Positions 11,619 to 23,466 of a stretch of 64,000 bases of DNA are shown in pieces (the first letter of the stretch is position 1; the number at the start of each line of letters is the position of its first letter). The translations under genes and the position numbers were made by a program. The stretch covers positions 806,001-870,000 of the forward strand of contig CP029202.1 of the NCBI GenBank assembly GCA_005222125.1, written 5' to 3'. The DNA is from Spiroplasma melliferum (GTDB lineage: Bacteria; Bacillota_I; Bacilli_A; Mycoplasmatales; Mycoplasmataceae). Under the pieces are notes generated by a model that was not told the DNA's origin, made no database searches, and saw nothing but the letters and a program-made list of their open reading frames with translations.

Positions 11619-13226
11619 TTACTTAATATTTATAATCTCATCATTAACCACATCAATACTAACAGCATTAGGAATTTTATTTAAACCAGGCATCGTAATA
11701 ATATCTGCTAAATAAGCAATAAAATATTCCGCTCCTGAATTAATTTTTAAGTCACGAATAATAATTTGGTCATCATAAGGATTTTTATTGCCAAAAATTG
11801 TTTGATGATTTTTAGCCATACAAACTGGTCAATGCTTATATTTTGGATTTTGTTGATAAAAATTAATTTTTGTTTGAGCCAATGGACTAAAAACAATTTT
11901 TGTTGTTTGATAAATTTTTGTACAAATTATTTTAATTTTTTCAGTAAGCGATGTTGCTGTTGGATTAAATAATAATTGATATTGTTGTGGTTTTTCAATT
12001 TCTTTAATAATAGTTTTAACTAAAGTTGGATCATCTTTAATTCCTAAATGATAAGTATTATTAATTCCAAACGGAATTTTCTGTTCTTTTAATCATTCAG
12101 TTACCATAGCAATTTCTTCAAGAGTATCAGTTGCAAATTGATTTAAACAAACAACAAAATTTAAGTGATAATTTTGAATAATTTTAATATGATGTTGCAA
12201 ATGCGTCAATCCTTTTTTTAAAGTAACAAGGTCAGCTGTTGCTAATGTTGTTTCAACAGCACCACCATGTAATTTTAATGCTCTAATCGTTGCTACTAAC
12301 ACTGTACAATCTGGTGTATATTCCTCGTTTAAATTAATAATATCATTAAATTTTTCAAATCCTAAGTCACTTCCGAATCCAACTTCGCTAACAACATAAT
12401 CACTTAATTTTAATGCTAAATTTGTTGCAATTAAAGAATTTGTCCCATGAGAAATATTTGCAAATGGACCACAATGTACTAATAATGGTGTTCCATGTTT
12501 TGTTTGTGCTAAATTTGGTAATAAAGCATTTTTTAACAAAGCTAATAATGAACCAGTAATTTTTAATTCGTGGAGATAAACTGGTTCATTATTGAAATTA
12601 TAAGCAACTATTGCTTGATCTAAACGACGACGTAAATCACTAAAATCTTTACTTAAACCTAAAATTGCCATAACTTCACTAGCAGCAGTAATTTGGAAAT
12701 GTTCTAAACGATGTAATTTATCACTAATTTTTATTTCAATATTTCGTAAAGCACGATCATTGACATCCAAACAACGTTGTCAAACAATTTGCTTAGGATC
12801 AATTTGCAGCGGATTGCCTCAATAAAGCAGGTTATCAATCATAGCACTAACCATATTATTTGCTGTTGTAATGGCATGAAAATCACCAGTATAATGTAAA
12901 TTAATTTCATTTTCTGGTTCCATAATACATTCTCCGCCGCCGGTTGCTGAACCTTTTAATCCAAACACTGGTCCTAACGATGGTTCTCGTAATGCTAAAG
13001 TTGTTTGATATCCTAAATGATTTAACATATCAGCAATGCCAATTGAACAAGTTGTTTTTCCCTCTCCTGCTTTTGTTGGATTAATTGCTGTTACTAAAAT
13101 AAACTTTGCTTTTTTAGGTAAATTAATAAAATTAAAAGCTTTTACTTTTGCCATATAATCACCATATTTAATTAAATCATCATCTTTTAAATTAATTTTT
13201 GTTCCAATTGTTATAATTTTTTCCAT
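11619..13226 (-). CDS. fhs: Formate-tetrahydrofolate ligase
   Basis: 535 residues, close to the usual 550. The ATP-binding motif PTKAGEGKTT is at residues 50-60, followed by LREPSLGPVFGLKGSATGGG and the DVNDRALRN region. It makes 10-formyl-THF from formate, ATP and THF in the cytoplasm. It is divergently arranged with folD, which interconverts methylene- and formyl-THF, so the pair forms the one-carbon module. Several TGA (Trp) codons fragment it under the standard code. Confidence 0.95.
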
Positions 13227-13394
13227 TTTCTTCTACTCCTTTTAATTAAAAATGTCCTATTTTTGGGGAGTGTCAATAATTTTTAAACACGATGCTATTT
13301 TAAAAATGCTAAGATTTTGTATTTAATTATTTAACTCTTTCAGATACAATAATTTATATACAGGTATTTTAGCATAGAAAAGAGCGAAAATTTA

Positions 13395-14255
13395 ATGGAT
13401 AAAACAAAAATAATTGATGGAAAAATGGTTAGTGAATTAATTAAAGCAAAAATAACTGAACAAATTTTAAAAATTAAAGCAAAAAAGCAACGAGTACCAG
13501 CCTTAACAATTATTCAAATTGGTAATAATAAAGCAAGTACTACTTATATTAAAAATAAAAAAATTGCTTGTGAAAAAGTTGGTGTTACTTGCAATGTTTT
13601 AAATTATCCAGATAGTATTACTGAATCAGCTTTAATAAAAATTATTAATGACTTAAATAATAATTCTAAGATCGATGCAATTCTTGTTCAACTTCCGTTG
13701 CCAAGTCATATTGATAGTGAAAAAGTTATTAACACAATAATAACCAAAAAAGATGTTGATGGCTTTACTCCAGAAATATTAGGCAATTTAATGCTTGGGC
13801 ATTATAACTTATTACCAGGTACTCCAAAAGGAATCATAGCACTTTTAAAGCACTATCAAATTCAATTAGCTGGACAGCATGTTGTAATTATTGGTCGTAG
13901 TAACATTGTTGGTAAACCACTTGCTAATCTTTTAATAAATGCCTCAGCAACTGTTACAGTTTGCCATTCACAAACAAAAAATTTATCTGCTTTTACAAAC
14001 CAAGCTGATATTTTAATTTCTGCTGTGGGAAAAGCTAAATTTGTTACAGCAGAAATGATTAAAGAAAATGCTATTGTGATTGATGTTGGAATTAATCGTG
14101 ATGAAGATAATAACTTATGTGGTGACATTGATTTTCATAATGTTTTCTCAAAAGTAAAAATGATTACCCCTGTTCCTGGCGGAGTTGGCCCAATGACAAT
14201 TGCCGCATTATTAGAAAATATCTTATATCTTTATCAATTGAATCAAGAAATATAA
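13395..14255 (+). CDS. folD: Methylenetetrahydrofolate dehydrogenase / cyclohydrolase
   Basis: 286 residues with the FolD hallmarks: the catalytic Tyr-Lys in [26 protein letters not shown] and the dinucleotide site [17 protein letters not shown], then [11 protein letters not shown] near the C-terminus. It links methylene-THF to formyl-THF, feeding purines and formyl-methionine. No TGA codons occur inside. It is transcribed divergently from fhs across a 168-bp spacer. Confidence 0.97.
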   Translation: MDKTKIIDGKMVSELIKAKITEQILKIKAKKQRVPALTIIQIGNNKASTTYIKNKKIACEKVGVTCNVLNYPDSITESALIKIINDLNNNSKIDAILVQLPLPSHIDSEKVINTIITKKDVDGFTPEILGNLMLGHYNLLPGTPKGIIALLKHYQIQLAGQHVVIIGRSNIVGKPLANLLINASATVTVCHSQTKNLSAFTNQADILISAVGKAKFVTAEMIKENAIVIDVGINRDEDNNLCGDIDFHNVFSKVKMITPVPGGVGPMTIAALLENILYLYQLNQEI

Positions 14256-14257
14256 AA

Positions 14258-14333
14258 AATGTTTCTTTTAACTTTTATATCACTAAAAACCGTTAAAAAG
14301 ATTTTAATGGATATTTTAATTAAAAGAAACATT
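14258..14333. terminator. Long inverted repeat between folD and rbfA
   Basis: AATGTTTCTTTTAA (14258-14271) and TTAAAAGAAACATT (14320-14333) form a perfect 14-bp stem enclosing about 48 nt, located just after the folD stop and before the convergent rbfA end. Probably a folD terminator or RNA-stabilising stem. Confidence 0.5.
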
Positions 14334-14401
14334 CATAATATTTTTTTACTAACTAATAAACATTATTTAATGTTTATCTATTTACACCTTAATAAGTTTT
14401 C

Positions 14402-14740
14402 TTATTTTAAATTTTGCAAGATTGCTTCAATATTATTAGCATTATCTAATGAACGGTCAAAAATAAATTCTAAGTCCGGGCAACGATAAATTTCTAGTTT
14501 ATGTGCTAATTTGCTACGAATTTCATTTTTATAATTTTGAACAATATTATGAAGTTCTGCTTCTGGTTTATTTAATAATGATGAATAATAAACTTTTGCA
14601 TGACTTAAATCATTTGATAATTTAACAGCATGAATTGATAAGGTATTTAAAATTTCATCACGAATCTCTCGTTGCATAATAATTGTTAAATCACGAGCAA
14701 TCAAAGATTGCATTCTTTCAACTTTAATTTTATTTGCCAT
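14402..14740 (-). CDS. rbfA: Ribosome-binding factor A
   Basis: 112 residues; the KVERMQSLIARDLTIIMQRE start, the LSNDLSHAKVYYS strand and the ...FIFDRSLDNA end are typical of RbfA, a KH-fold 30S maturation factor. An in-frame ATG 25 codons upstream exists, but the AGGTGAG SD fits the ATG at 14740. It converges on folD and is divergent from the membrane protein at 14907. Confidence 0.93.
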   Translation of the reverse strand: MANKIKVERMQSLIARDLTIIMQREIRDEILNTLSIHAVKLSNDLSHAKVYYSSLLNKPEAELHNIVQNYKNEIRSKLAHKLEIYRCPDLEFIFDRSLDNANNIEAILQNLK

Positions 14741-14906
14741 TATCTCACCTTTTTCTAACTTACTAATATTATAACAAAGCATTGGATAAAAACGAATAAT
14801 TTTATTAATAAACAAAATTATTTTTAAAAAAGAAATGAAAAAAAGGTTAGATGTAATTAAAAAAACAATTTTTATGATAGTATGTAAAATATACCAAGGA
14901 GGTACT

Positions 14907-15692
14907 ATGAAACGCTGAAATTATCGGATTTGATACAAAGATTATCTCTGATATTATAAAGTAATAATTGCCAGTTTAGCTTTTGGCTTTTTAACTTATG
15001 GATTTTACATGGATATTTTTAAAGAATTTTGATATGTAAAAGGAACAAAGTTTACTAGTTTGCAAAATTATGATATCTTATTGAGTTTTTATTCTGTTCA
15101 AGTTAATATCATAACTATTACTTGGTTAATATTAGCAATTTTTAATCATCATCGTGAACAAAAAAGTTGGTTTTTTTCAACTAATGCTAAATTAAGTATT
15201 TTAAACTGAAATTTATTAATGTTTTTTATTTTTTGAATTGGAATTATTATTGGTTATAAAAATGGACAAGTAACAATTGCTGAATATAGTAAAGCACAAA
15301 TTAGTTGTACTGTTGTTACTCATTTTATTATGCCAATTCTCTTTTTTGGTTATACCTTCTTGTCATTTGGTGATCATCGCCTTAGTTGAAAAAAAGAATT
15401 TTTGCAAAAAGATTGATGAATTAGTTTAAGTTATCCATTTTTTTATCTAATGTATGTTATTGTGCGAGCTGCTGCTTGAAACCGCGATGGAAATATTACT
15501 TGAGCATATCCTTATCCATTTTTAGACATTGATCATCCAATTATTTCAGGCTTGTCAAGAGCACAAGCAGCATGTTTTATTGCTTTTATCTTTATTGTTG
15601 TTTTTACTATTTTTCACATTAGTTTACATAGCCTTAATAATGGCATGTACCGTGTTTTTAATAAAAATCAAGCTAAAAACAAAAAGAAATAA
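14907..15692 (+). CDS. Multi-pass membrane protein (Pr6Pr/DUF1600-like)
   Basis: 261 residues, absent under the standard code because of 11 in-frame TGA (Trp) codons. RBS AAGGAGG is 5 nt before the ATG. At least six hydrophobic segments are seen (for example VIIASLAFGFLTYGFYM, ITITWLILAIF, LMFFIFWIGIIIG, IMPILFFGYTFLSFG, SLSYPFFYLMYVIV, FIAFIFIVVFTIFHISL). The conserved-looking block AWNRDGNITWAYPYPFLD before the last segment resembles Pr6Pr-type membrane proteins of mollicutes. Function unknown. It shares a bidirectional terminator with the convergent hydrolase gene. Confidence 0.85.
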
Positions 15693-15725
15693 AATAGTGA
15701 TAAATAAAGTTATTTATCACTATTT
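15691..15725. terminator. Bidirectional terminator between convergent genes
   Basis: Near-perfect 17-bp stem AAAATAGTGATAAATAA / TTATTTATCACTATTTT with a two-base loop; its ends overlap the stops of both convergent genes. Confidence 0.9.
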
Positions 15726-16790
15726 TCGTTTTGCGGTTGTAATAAAATTTATTATTGCTGTTACATATTCAGTTGGATTATGGTATATTCCACGAACATG
15801 ATCACAATCAAAAACAATACGGCGACTAATTTTTTGTTTTTCATACTTACGTTTATTTTGATAAGCCACCCGCCCCATTATATATGGTGTTGCATGATCT
15901 TTTTTATTTAAAATATATAATACTGGTAATTTTGCTAATATTTCCAAGTTTTCACCAGGATTAATTTGTTCTGGATCATAACCACGTGTTTCAATTGCGT
16001 AACGACGAATTGCATAATAATGTTCATAATAATTAACTTTTGTTTTTAACATATAATAACGATATAAAACATTTAAATTACTAATTGTTGAATCTAAGAC
16101 AGCACTATTAATTAATTTATTTTTATTAAATGCAAATTTTAAATATTCCATAATGATAAAGGTTCCCATTGACCAACCATGGAAATTAAGTTCCTTTAAT
16201 TTTGGGTCAATTTTAGTTTGTAAAAAATCAACTGCTGCTGCTAAATCATATTTTTCATAATAACCCATTGTTGTCATTTTAGTAGTTGATTCGCCATGAT
16301 TTCGTTGGTCAAAAACAAGAATATTATAACCTAACCGAAGATAAATTAAACCAAAAAAGATTGCCCGGAATTTATGTGAATTTAACCCATGAACAACAAC
16401 AACTCATTTTTTATTGTTGTCGTTTTTTACCCATGACCGAATTGAAACGCCCTTTAACATTACATCTTCATAACCAGGAATGTCGTGCTCTTGAATATCC
16501 CATTTTTGGGCTAATTCATCGGAAGTTAAGGCCATTGTATCAAGATGCAAATGTTTGGTTAAATCTAGAATATACTTTTTACAATATGCTTCTAAATCAT
16601 TATCAGTTTTTTTTCACCAAGTATGATGAGTTAATAAAAACCGTTTGTCATGAAAAGCATAAAAGATTTTAATATAAAGAGCATTATTATGCATATATTC
16701 CCGCAAATGTTCATCAGGAACAATCCGATAACTATGGTCAGTAACTAAATCTTGCTCAAAACTTTCCTCATCTCTATGTTTTTTGACCAT
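15720..16790 (-). CDS. Alpha/beta hydrolase
   Basis: 356 residues. The core shows VVVVHGLNSHK (oxyanion strand), FDQRNHGES, the nucleophile elbow GWSMG and a late CDHVRG that supplies the catalytic His. This is the serine-hydrolase fold; the substrate is unknown (esterase or lipase-like). An in-frame ATG 10 codons upstream lies before the AGGAGG, so the ATG at 16790 is chosen despite a 12-nt spacing. Only one base separates the cdd stop from this start, so it is the last gene of the ybeY-dgkA-cdd operon. Confidence 0.88.
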
Positions 16791-16791
16791 A

Positions 16792-17187
16792 TTATTGTAA
16801 ATCCTCCTTCGTAAAACCATATGGTAGTAAATCTTTAATTGTTAAAACATATGATTCACCTTTTTGATTATAAATTTCAATTGGAATGCGATGATCAACT
16901 AATTCTCATAAAAATTGCCGACATATTCCACAAGGAGAACCTGCCTGTTTACTATCCGTGTATAAGTAAAATTTCACAATATCTGTTTTACGATAACCTA
17001 ATGCATAAACCTGGGCCAAAGCTGTCCGTTCTGCACAAATTGTAGCAGCATATGCTGCATTTTCAACATTAACACCGATAACTTCTACTCCATCTTTAAA
17101 TAAACAAATTGCACTAACGCGAAAATTCGAATATGGTGCATAAGCTCTTTTGCTTAATAATTTTAGCTTTTCAAAATAAGTTGGCAT
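16792..17187 (-). CDS. cdd: Cytidine deaminase
   Basis: 131 residues, typical size. The zinc site is visible as CAERTAL and PCGICRQ, with NVENAAY before it. It deaminates cytidine and deoxycytidine for pyrimidine salvage. The SD AAGGGGAG decides the ATG at 17187, inside a longer open frame. It lies 20 bp after dgkA and its last codons contain the SD of the downstream hydrolase, so the genes are co-translated. Confidence 0.96.
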
Positions 17188-17206
17188 TTCAGTAACTCCC
17201 CTTTTT

Positions 17207-17635
17207 TTAACTAATGTGTAAATATAATTTAATAACATCGACCAACGGTGGTAACATTATTAATAATCCAATTGCAATTGCCAAAATAGAATTAATTAAT
17301 GTTGCTGCGGCACAGATATCTTTAATTTTTTTTGCTTTAATATTATATTCAAATGATAATAAATCAACAAAATTTTCAACCATTGTATTAATTAACTCAA
17401 AACCAATTACAATTCCAATGGTTAATAATAAAATTGCTCATTGAACATAACCAAACTGGTTAGGAACCATTTTTTGTAACCAAATTCCTAACCCAATAAC
17501 AACCAATGACACAATAAAATGAATAATTAAACTTGATTCTTCTTTAATTGCTGTATAAATTCCACGAAAAGCATTTGAAAATTTATTCCGTAATTTAAAA
17601 AATATTTTTTTCTTGACTGGTGATTCTTTTGCCAT
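17207..17635 (-). CDS. dgkA: Diacylglycerol/undecaprenol kinase family protein
   Basis: 142 residues with three hydrophobic helices and the signature FELINTMVENFVDLLS, matching the ExxNTAIE-x-x-VD motif of the DgkA family; ICAAATL near the C-terminus matches the AKDxAAGAVL region. It phosphorylates a lipid at the membrane. In a wall-less organism undecaprenol is not an obvious substrate, so diacylglycerol is more plausible, but this is inference. TGA (Trp) interrupts the standard-code frame. Part of the conserved ybeY-dgkA-cdd cluster. Confidence 0.92.
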
Positions 17636-17661
17636 TATGTATCCCTTTCTTCTTTCTGTTT

Positions 17662-18138
17662 TTATTTTATTGGAATTCGGTTAATTTGTAAATCATTTAA
17701 TACTTTTCGTTGTAAATTAAACATTTTCTCTTCATCAGCTGGAGTTTGATGATCATAACCTAAAATATGTAACATCCCATGGGTAAATAAAAAAGCAAAT
17801 TCACGCCGAGGAGAATGATTATATTCAGCAGCTTGAGCAAGTGCTTTTTCATAACAAATAAAAATATCACCTAGACTGCGTAATCCAGTTAGCTCAAATA
17901 AATCAATCTTATTTTCTTCTTCTAAAGCAAAGGTAATAACATCAGCTACATAATCTTTGTGACGATATTTTTGATTAAGTTCTAGTTGTTCTTGTGCATC
18001 AACAATAATTAATGATAATTCTAATGGTTCAGTTATTGCTAACAAAGTTTTAATTTTTTGAAAAATTGCATTAAAATCATCTTGATATGGTTTAATATCA
18101 AAATCTGTTTCATTGTAAATCACAAAATCGTCTTTCAT
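17662..18138 (-). CDS. ybeY: Endoribonuclease / rRNA maturation factor YbeY
   Basis: 158 residues; the zinc motif is seen as HGMLHILGYDH (H-x3-H-x5-H). YbeY takes part in 16S rRNA 3' processing and ribosome quality control. First gene of the ybeY-dgkA-cdd-hydrolase operon, 26 bp upstream of dgkA. Confidence 0.96.
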   Translation of the reverse strand: MKDDFVIYNETDFDIKPYQDDFNAIFQKIKTLLAITEPLELSLIIVDAQEQLELNQKYRHKDYVADVITFALEEENKIDLFELTGLRSLGDIFICYEKALAQAAEYNHSPRREFAFLFTHGMLHILGYDHQTPADEEKMFNLQRKVLNDLQINRIPIK

Positions 18139-18176
18139 TACCTCACCAGACCCTTCTCTTTTTTTATTATAACAAA

Positions 18177-18551
18177 TTAAATCATTATCTTCAGTAAATA
18201 ATCTAATGTTGTTTGAGAGCCAAATTCCATTTTAGCTGATAAATATCAAACACTAATAATAAATTCTGGCTGATTTAAAATAAGATAATAATCATTCTCT
18301 CTTTTAACTTGCGTTATAATTATTTGCCATTGTTTCTCCACAAAATATTTTATTTTTACTTGTTGTCCTGGTTTAATAACTCCAGGTGTCTGATGAGGAA
18401 CAAAAATATAGGTTAACTCATCATCATTAGTTTTAAGAATCGTCAAATAACCATCATAATACAAACTAATTGGAAAATAACCAAGTAACATAACAAACCC
18501 AATTAACATTAAGCATCATATTCCCATTAAAATTAAGTTTTTTTTATTCAT
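18177..18551 (-). CDS. Small membrane-anchored protein next to the C39 exporter
   Basis: 124 residues. One N-terminal hydrophobic segment (CLMLIGFVMLLGYFPISLYY) is followed by a beta-rich soluble part with GVIKPGQQVKIKYF, a phrase typical of the beta-barrel or hairpin of HlyD-type membrane-fusion proteins. Its ATG lies inside the last codons of the C39/ABC exporter (8-bp overlap), strongly implying a shared function. It is much shorter than a full HlyD protein, so it may be a minimal accessory factor for peptide export. Family not firmly recognised. Confidence 0.75.
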
Positions 18552-20597
18552 TAATCATATTTAACTTTGTTAAATCAATCACGGTTGGGAAATATTGTTC
18601 AACAATTTGATCATGTCCAGCATATACAATTAGTTGTGATGATTTTAATTGAAATAATAATTTTAATAAAATAATTTTACTATCATAATCAACATTACTT
18701 AACACTTCATCAAGGAAATAAACCTCACAGCGTTGTAACAATAAATTTAAAAACAAAATAATTTGTCGCTGTCCTTTTGATAAATTTTCACCATTGTTAC
18801 AAACCATTTGCGCAAATGATAAATGATTTTGCGCTAATAATTGCTTTATTTCCGGTAATCTTAAAAGTTGATAATCACATTGTTGATTAAAATTAATAAT
18901 ATTATCATAAACACTGCCCGCAAATAAAAAGTCATCTTGATGAAACAATAAAATTTTACTACGAATACTTTGTTCAGTAAGAATCGATAAATCAAACTGT
19001 TCGTTAATCATTATTCTGCCTGTTGCACCTAATCGTAATTTAGCAATAATTTCTAGTAATGTTGTTTTTCCAGAGCCACTTCGCCCCTTTAAAAAACAAT
19101 GGTTTTGAAACGTTAATGTTAAGTTTTTTAAAATAAAATTATCATTAATAAGATAATTCAAATTTGTTATTGTTAAACTTGTAATTGGAACAAGTAAAGA
19201 TTGTGATTGTGAAATATTTTTTTGCTTAGGAAATAATAATGTTGCTGTTTGCTGAAAAGCTTTTTCTAATTTTCCTTTTGAAACAATAAATGCAGATAAT
19301 TGGCTAGTAAAATCATTGATAAAACTAGTTAAAGCGCTATAAAACATTAAGTTACCAATTGTTAATGTTTGTTGACTAATAAAATGTAGTGCTAAATAAA
19401 AAAATAAAAATAACGCTAATTGGGAAATTAAATTTAAAATTAGTTTTTGAATAATATTATTTTTTTCAAAGTAATATGTTTCATTTAAAAATGCTTGAAA
19501 TTTTTTCGTTCATTGATAATTAAAATAACTTTCTAAATTCCGACTTTTTTGAAATTTAAAACTATGATATAACTCTAATGTTATATTTTCAAATTCTAAT
19601 CCTTCTTGATACCAGCGATTATATCAATTTTTATTAATTTGTGAAAATAAAAATGATAAGAAAAAAATAAACACATTCTCTAATAGAACAATTGCTAAAA
19701 TTAATCCGTTTAAATTAAGTAAAAAAACAATGCTAATAATTAGCATTAAAAAACTAAATAATAGTTGTGGTAAAGTTGAACCTAAAAAAGTAGCCAAAAT
19801 TAAAACATCAGCTTGGCGTTTTAACCATTCACCAGTATTAAATCGTTCAAATTCAAAGGTAGAAAGATTTTTTAAATTAATCACAAATGTTGTTAGCATT
19901 GTCTTACTAACTCGTCGTTGTAATTGAACCATCATTTTTTGAAAAAAATAATTAAAAAAAAGACGAAAGCCATAAACAATTATAAATATAAGAAAAAAAA
20001 TAACAACTTCTTGGTGAAAACCAGTTGTTAAACGATCAAAATAAACCTTAATAAAACTTTTCCCAAAAATAGCCAAAAAGTTAACCACTATACTTAATAA
20101 CATTGTTCACAATAAAAAACCCTTATGTTCTTTTAAAAAAATAATGTTAAATAAAATGATTTTGTTTTATAAACAAAATGTTTCACTTTTTTTGTAAAAA
20201 TAATTACTGCTTGAAATTTTTCCATAAATGTATTAATTAAAATTCAACTGCTTTTATTCGCACTAGGGTCTGCAACAAAAAAGTATTTTCCACGCCGTTG
20301 ATAAATAACAACATAATGATAATAACCCATTGCGTTTAAGACATAAGCAATTAAGGGTTGTTGAAATGTTAATGTTGCTAATTCTTGTTTACTAATTTCA
20401 AAAGCATTTAAACCTATATTGTATTTACTAGCAATTTGACTTAAACTATAAACACTTAATGCCCCTTGATATGCAGGCAGATGATTTTTTAATTCATTAA
20501 TTGTCAATTTTTGGTGATGATAATATTCAATTAGCATTGCTAAACAAGCATAACCACAATCATCATTTTGCTCTTGTTTAATAAAAGGATATCACAT
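18544..20597 (-). pseudogene. Peptidase-containing (C39) ABC exporter with a one-base frameshift
   Basis: The N-terminal C39 cysteine peptidase begins MWYPFIKQEQNDDCGYACLA, with the catalytic Cys in DDCGYACL, His in YYHYVVIY and Asp in VADPS. The downstream part holds membrane segments and an ABC domain with Walker A (GRSGSGKTT), signature LSKGQRQ, Walker B (EVYFLDE) and H-loop AGHD. Such exporters cleave double-glycine leaders and export the peptide. The peptidase frame meets TAA at 20133-20135, and the transporter continues in the -1 frame. A single extra base in the A7 run at 20135-20141 (plus strand) would restore one protein of about 684 residues. No SD precedes the internal ATG at 20103. 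It could be a pseudogene, a sequencing error or programmed slippage. Confidence 0.8.
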
Positions 20598-20657
20598 AAA
20601 AACACCTCTTTTTCTAGTTATTGTTAACCAAAAAAAGAGAATATTTCCTAGATAAAG

Positions 20658-23369
20658 TTATAATCAACTATGATAAATTTTCTGATAGCCAGCTTTTAAT
20701 CCAACACTCATTAATCCAAAAATAAGCACACCCCCCGCTAAAAATGCATATCAAATTGGAGGGGGCGGACTTAATTGTAACCAAGGACCAATGTTTGGAA
20801 TATAAGGTAAAGCAAAAACAATTATTAAAATTAATAAAATTGGGAATACTAGCCGTAATGGTGGTTGATCTTTTCAAAATGCTAATTTATTTGTTCGCAT
20901 AAAGAAAATCATTAACATATGCAATAACGCACCTTCTGTAAACATTGTTGTTTGAAATTGTGAAATTAATCTTGCATTATTACCTTGATTTGGGTCAACA
21001 CTTCATATTAATGCTAATGATGTTAGGATAATACCCATAACAATAAAATTTAAAACGCTCATTAAAGTTACAGAAGGTCCATTTCATAATGTAAATGATA
21101 AAATTCCTTTTGTATCTCAACTCCGTGGTTTTTGAATATATTCCGGATTAACCGTATCAAAAACAACTGCTACTTGCGAAAAATCAAATAATAAATTTTG
21201 AAATAAAATTTGAATTGAAGCCATTGGGGCAAATGATAACCACGCTGAAGCAATTAATAAACTTAACATTAAACCAAAATTAGCAACAATTGGAACTTTA
21301 AGATATTTAATAATATTGGCGAAAATACTCCGTCCTTCAATAATTCCTTGTTCTAATACTAATAGTGATTTTTCTAATAAAATAATATCCGAAGCTTCTT
21401 TTGCAATATCAGTAGCATTATTCACTGAAATAGCAACATCACTTTTCCGTAATGCTAATGCATCATTAATCCCATCCCCCATATAACCAACCTTATGCTT
21501 ATTACTTTGTAAAACAGTAATAATTTGAGCTTTTTGTAGTGGGGTTAATTTTGCAAAAATATCATGCTTTTCAACCGCAATTGATAATTCCTCTGCTGTC
21601 ATATTTTCAATCTCTTCGCCAACTAAAACTCCCTGAACTTTTAAATTAATTTTATTACAAACTGCCATAGTTGTTTGAGGAGCATCACCAGTTAAAATTT
21701 TCATAGTTACACCATATTTATTTAGTAATTTTAATGTTCCTTCAACATCTTTTTTAATAACATCAGTAAATGATAAAAAACCAAGAAAAATTAAATCTTC
21801 CTCATCTGTCAAAGTTATTTGTTTTTTGGTTATTGGTTTATAAGCCACCGCAATTAAGCGAACACCTTGCTGATTTAATAATAATAAATTTTCAATAAGT
21901 TTTAATTTTGCTGTTTTATCAAGTGGAAAAACTTGTTCCTCAATCTCATAGGACTGACAAAGATTAAGCATTTCTTCTGCTGCTCCTTTGGTGACAATTA
22001 TTTGTTGCTCATGTTCTTTTGGAGTTACTAATACTGAAACTCTGCGGCGAATAAAATCAAATGGTATTTCATCTAATAATTGATAACTTGTTCTTAAACT
22101 TTTTGTATAATTAACTTTTGGATAACTAATAATTGCATTATCAATTTGATTTTTCATCCCTAACTGAAAATAACTATTTAAATAACCATATTTTAAAACT
22201 TTTGGATCGTTAACTTGATTAATGTTATGATAACTTTGCAACTCAATTTTATCCTCAGTTAATGTTCCTGTTTTATCTGTACATAAAACATCAATTGCTC
22301 CTAAATTTTGAACTGCATCAAGTTGTTTAATTACAACTTTTTCTTTTGCTAAATTTTTACTTCCCCTAGTCAAATTAGCAGCGACAATTACTGGTAACGA
22401 TTCAGGGGTTAAACCAACTGCTACGGACAACGCTAAAATTAAAGCTTCTAATCACTGTCCTGTGCGAATTCCATTCAACACTAGCACAATTGGTACCATA
22501 ATTAAAATAATTAGAATAATTAATCGGGTAATTTTTTTAATTCCTAAATTAAAACTATTTTCCGTTGGTACTGCTGCTAATTGTTCATTCAGCATCCCTA
22601 AATAAGTATTAACGCTTGTTTTTAAAACAACTGCAACAGCACTTCCAGCAACAATACTACTTCCCATAAAACAAAGATTTGATAAATCAAAAATTTGGTG
22701 TGGTGCAGCATTCGCTACAATTGTTTTAAAAACAGGTGTTGCCTCTCCAGTTAAAACAGCTTGGTTAACTGACAAATTTTTAGTATAAATAATTCGTACA
22801 TCACAAGGTACAATATCACCCGTTGAAAGATAAATTAGATCACCAGGGATTAATGTTTTTGATTCTACTTTAACTGCTTTTGCTACTAAGTTTGGTAACA
22901 TTGCTTCATTAACTGTTGCAGCCTGACATTCACCCGCTCGAATTACCATTGAAGTTTTTTTTACTAATTGTTGTAATTCTTTTGTTGTCCGAAATGCTTT
23001 ATAATCTTGCACTAATGAAATTGTTGCACTTAAGGTCATCATAATCGCAATAATAATTGCGCTGGCTAAAGCTAACGTATCATGAAAATCTTTAACAAAA
23101 AAAGTTCCTAATTGAAAGCCAAAAATAACAATTAATAATAAATTAAAGGGATTAACAATTGTTAAAAAAATATTTTTAATTCAATTAAATTGTTGTGGTT
23201 TAATTGCAGTTTGACCTGCTTGGGCTAAGTATTGCTTAACTTCATCATTATGATACCCAATTTTTTGATTAGGTAAATTTGGAACAATTTCAGGAATGGT
23301 TGCTTGGGCAATTGATTGATAATCATTAAAAATTTTAGCTTCATCAAATTGTTGGTTCTTTTTTTTCAT
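20658..23369 (-). CDS. mgtA: P-type ATPase, MgtA-type magnesium transporter
   Basis: 903 residues. The motif VGLTPESLPVIVAANLTRGS is characteristic of the magnesium-translocating branch. The phosphorylation site is CTDKTGTLTED, with ILTGDAPQT and GDGINDALAL in the P domain, TGEAT in the A domain, and about ten hydrophobic segments. It imports Mg2+ across the membrane. TGA (Trp) codons divide the frame in four places under the standard code. RBS GGAGG precedes the ATG. It lies 60 bp upstream of the C39 exporter gene on the same strand. Confidence 0.93.
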
Positions 23370-23432
23370 ACTACCAAACCTCCATATTATGTTTTAATAA
23401 TACCATAATTTAAAAAAACAAATTTGTTAATA

Positions 23433-23460
23433 AAAACACAAAACAATTGTTTTGTGTTTT
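23433..23460 (-). terminator. Perfect 28-bp palindrome terminating the ABC exporter
   Basis: AAAACACAAAACAA followed directly by its exact complement, 6 bp after the exporter stop codon; it is T-rich on the minus strand. Confidence 0.85.
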
Positions 23461-23466
23461 CTTATT

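Noticed and set aside
13227-13394. Possible THF riboswitch between fhs and folD
   Set aside because: No recognisable conserved core; only an AT-rich divergent promoter region is seen.
13862-14128. Minus-strand frame inside folD
   Set aside because: Antisense shadow of a clear FolD coding region.
16286-17045. Plus-strand frames opposite the hydrolase and cdd
   Set aside because: Antisense shadows; no SD and the minus-strand motifs are unambiguous.
20668-20877. Minus-strand frame of 69 codons at the end of mgtA
   Set aside because: Alternative frame within the mgtA 3' coding region; mgtA continues through TGA (Trp) to 20658.
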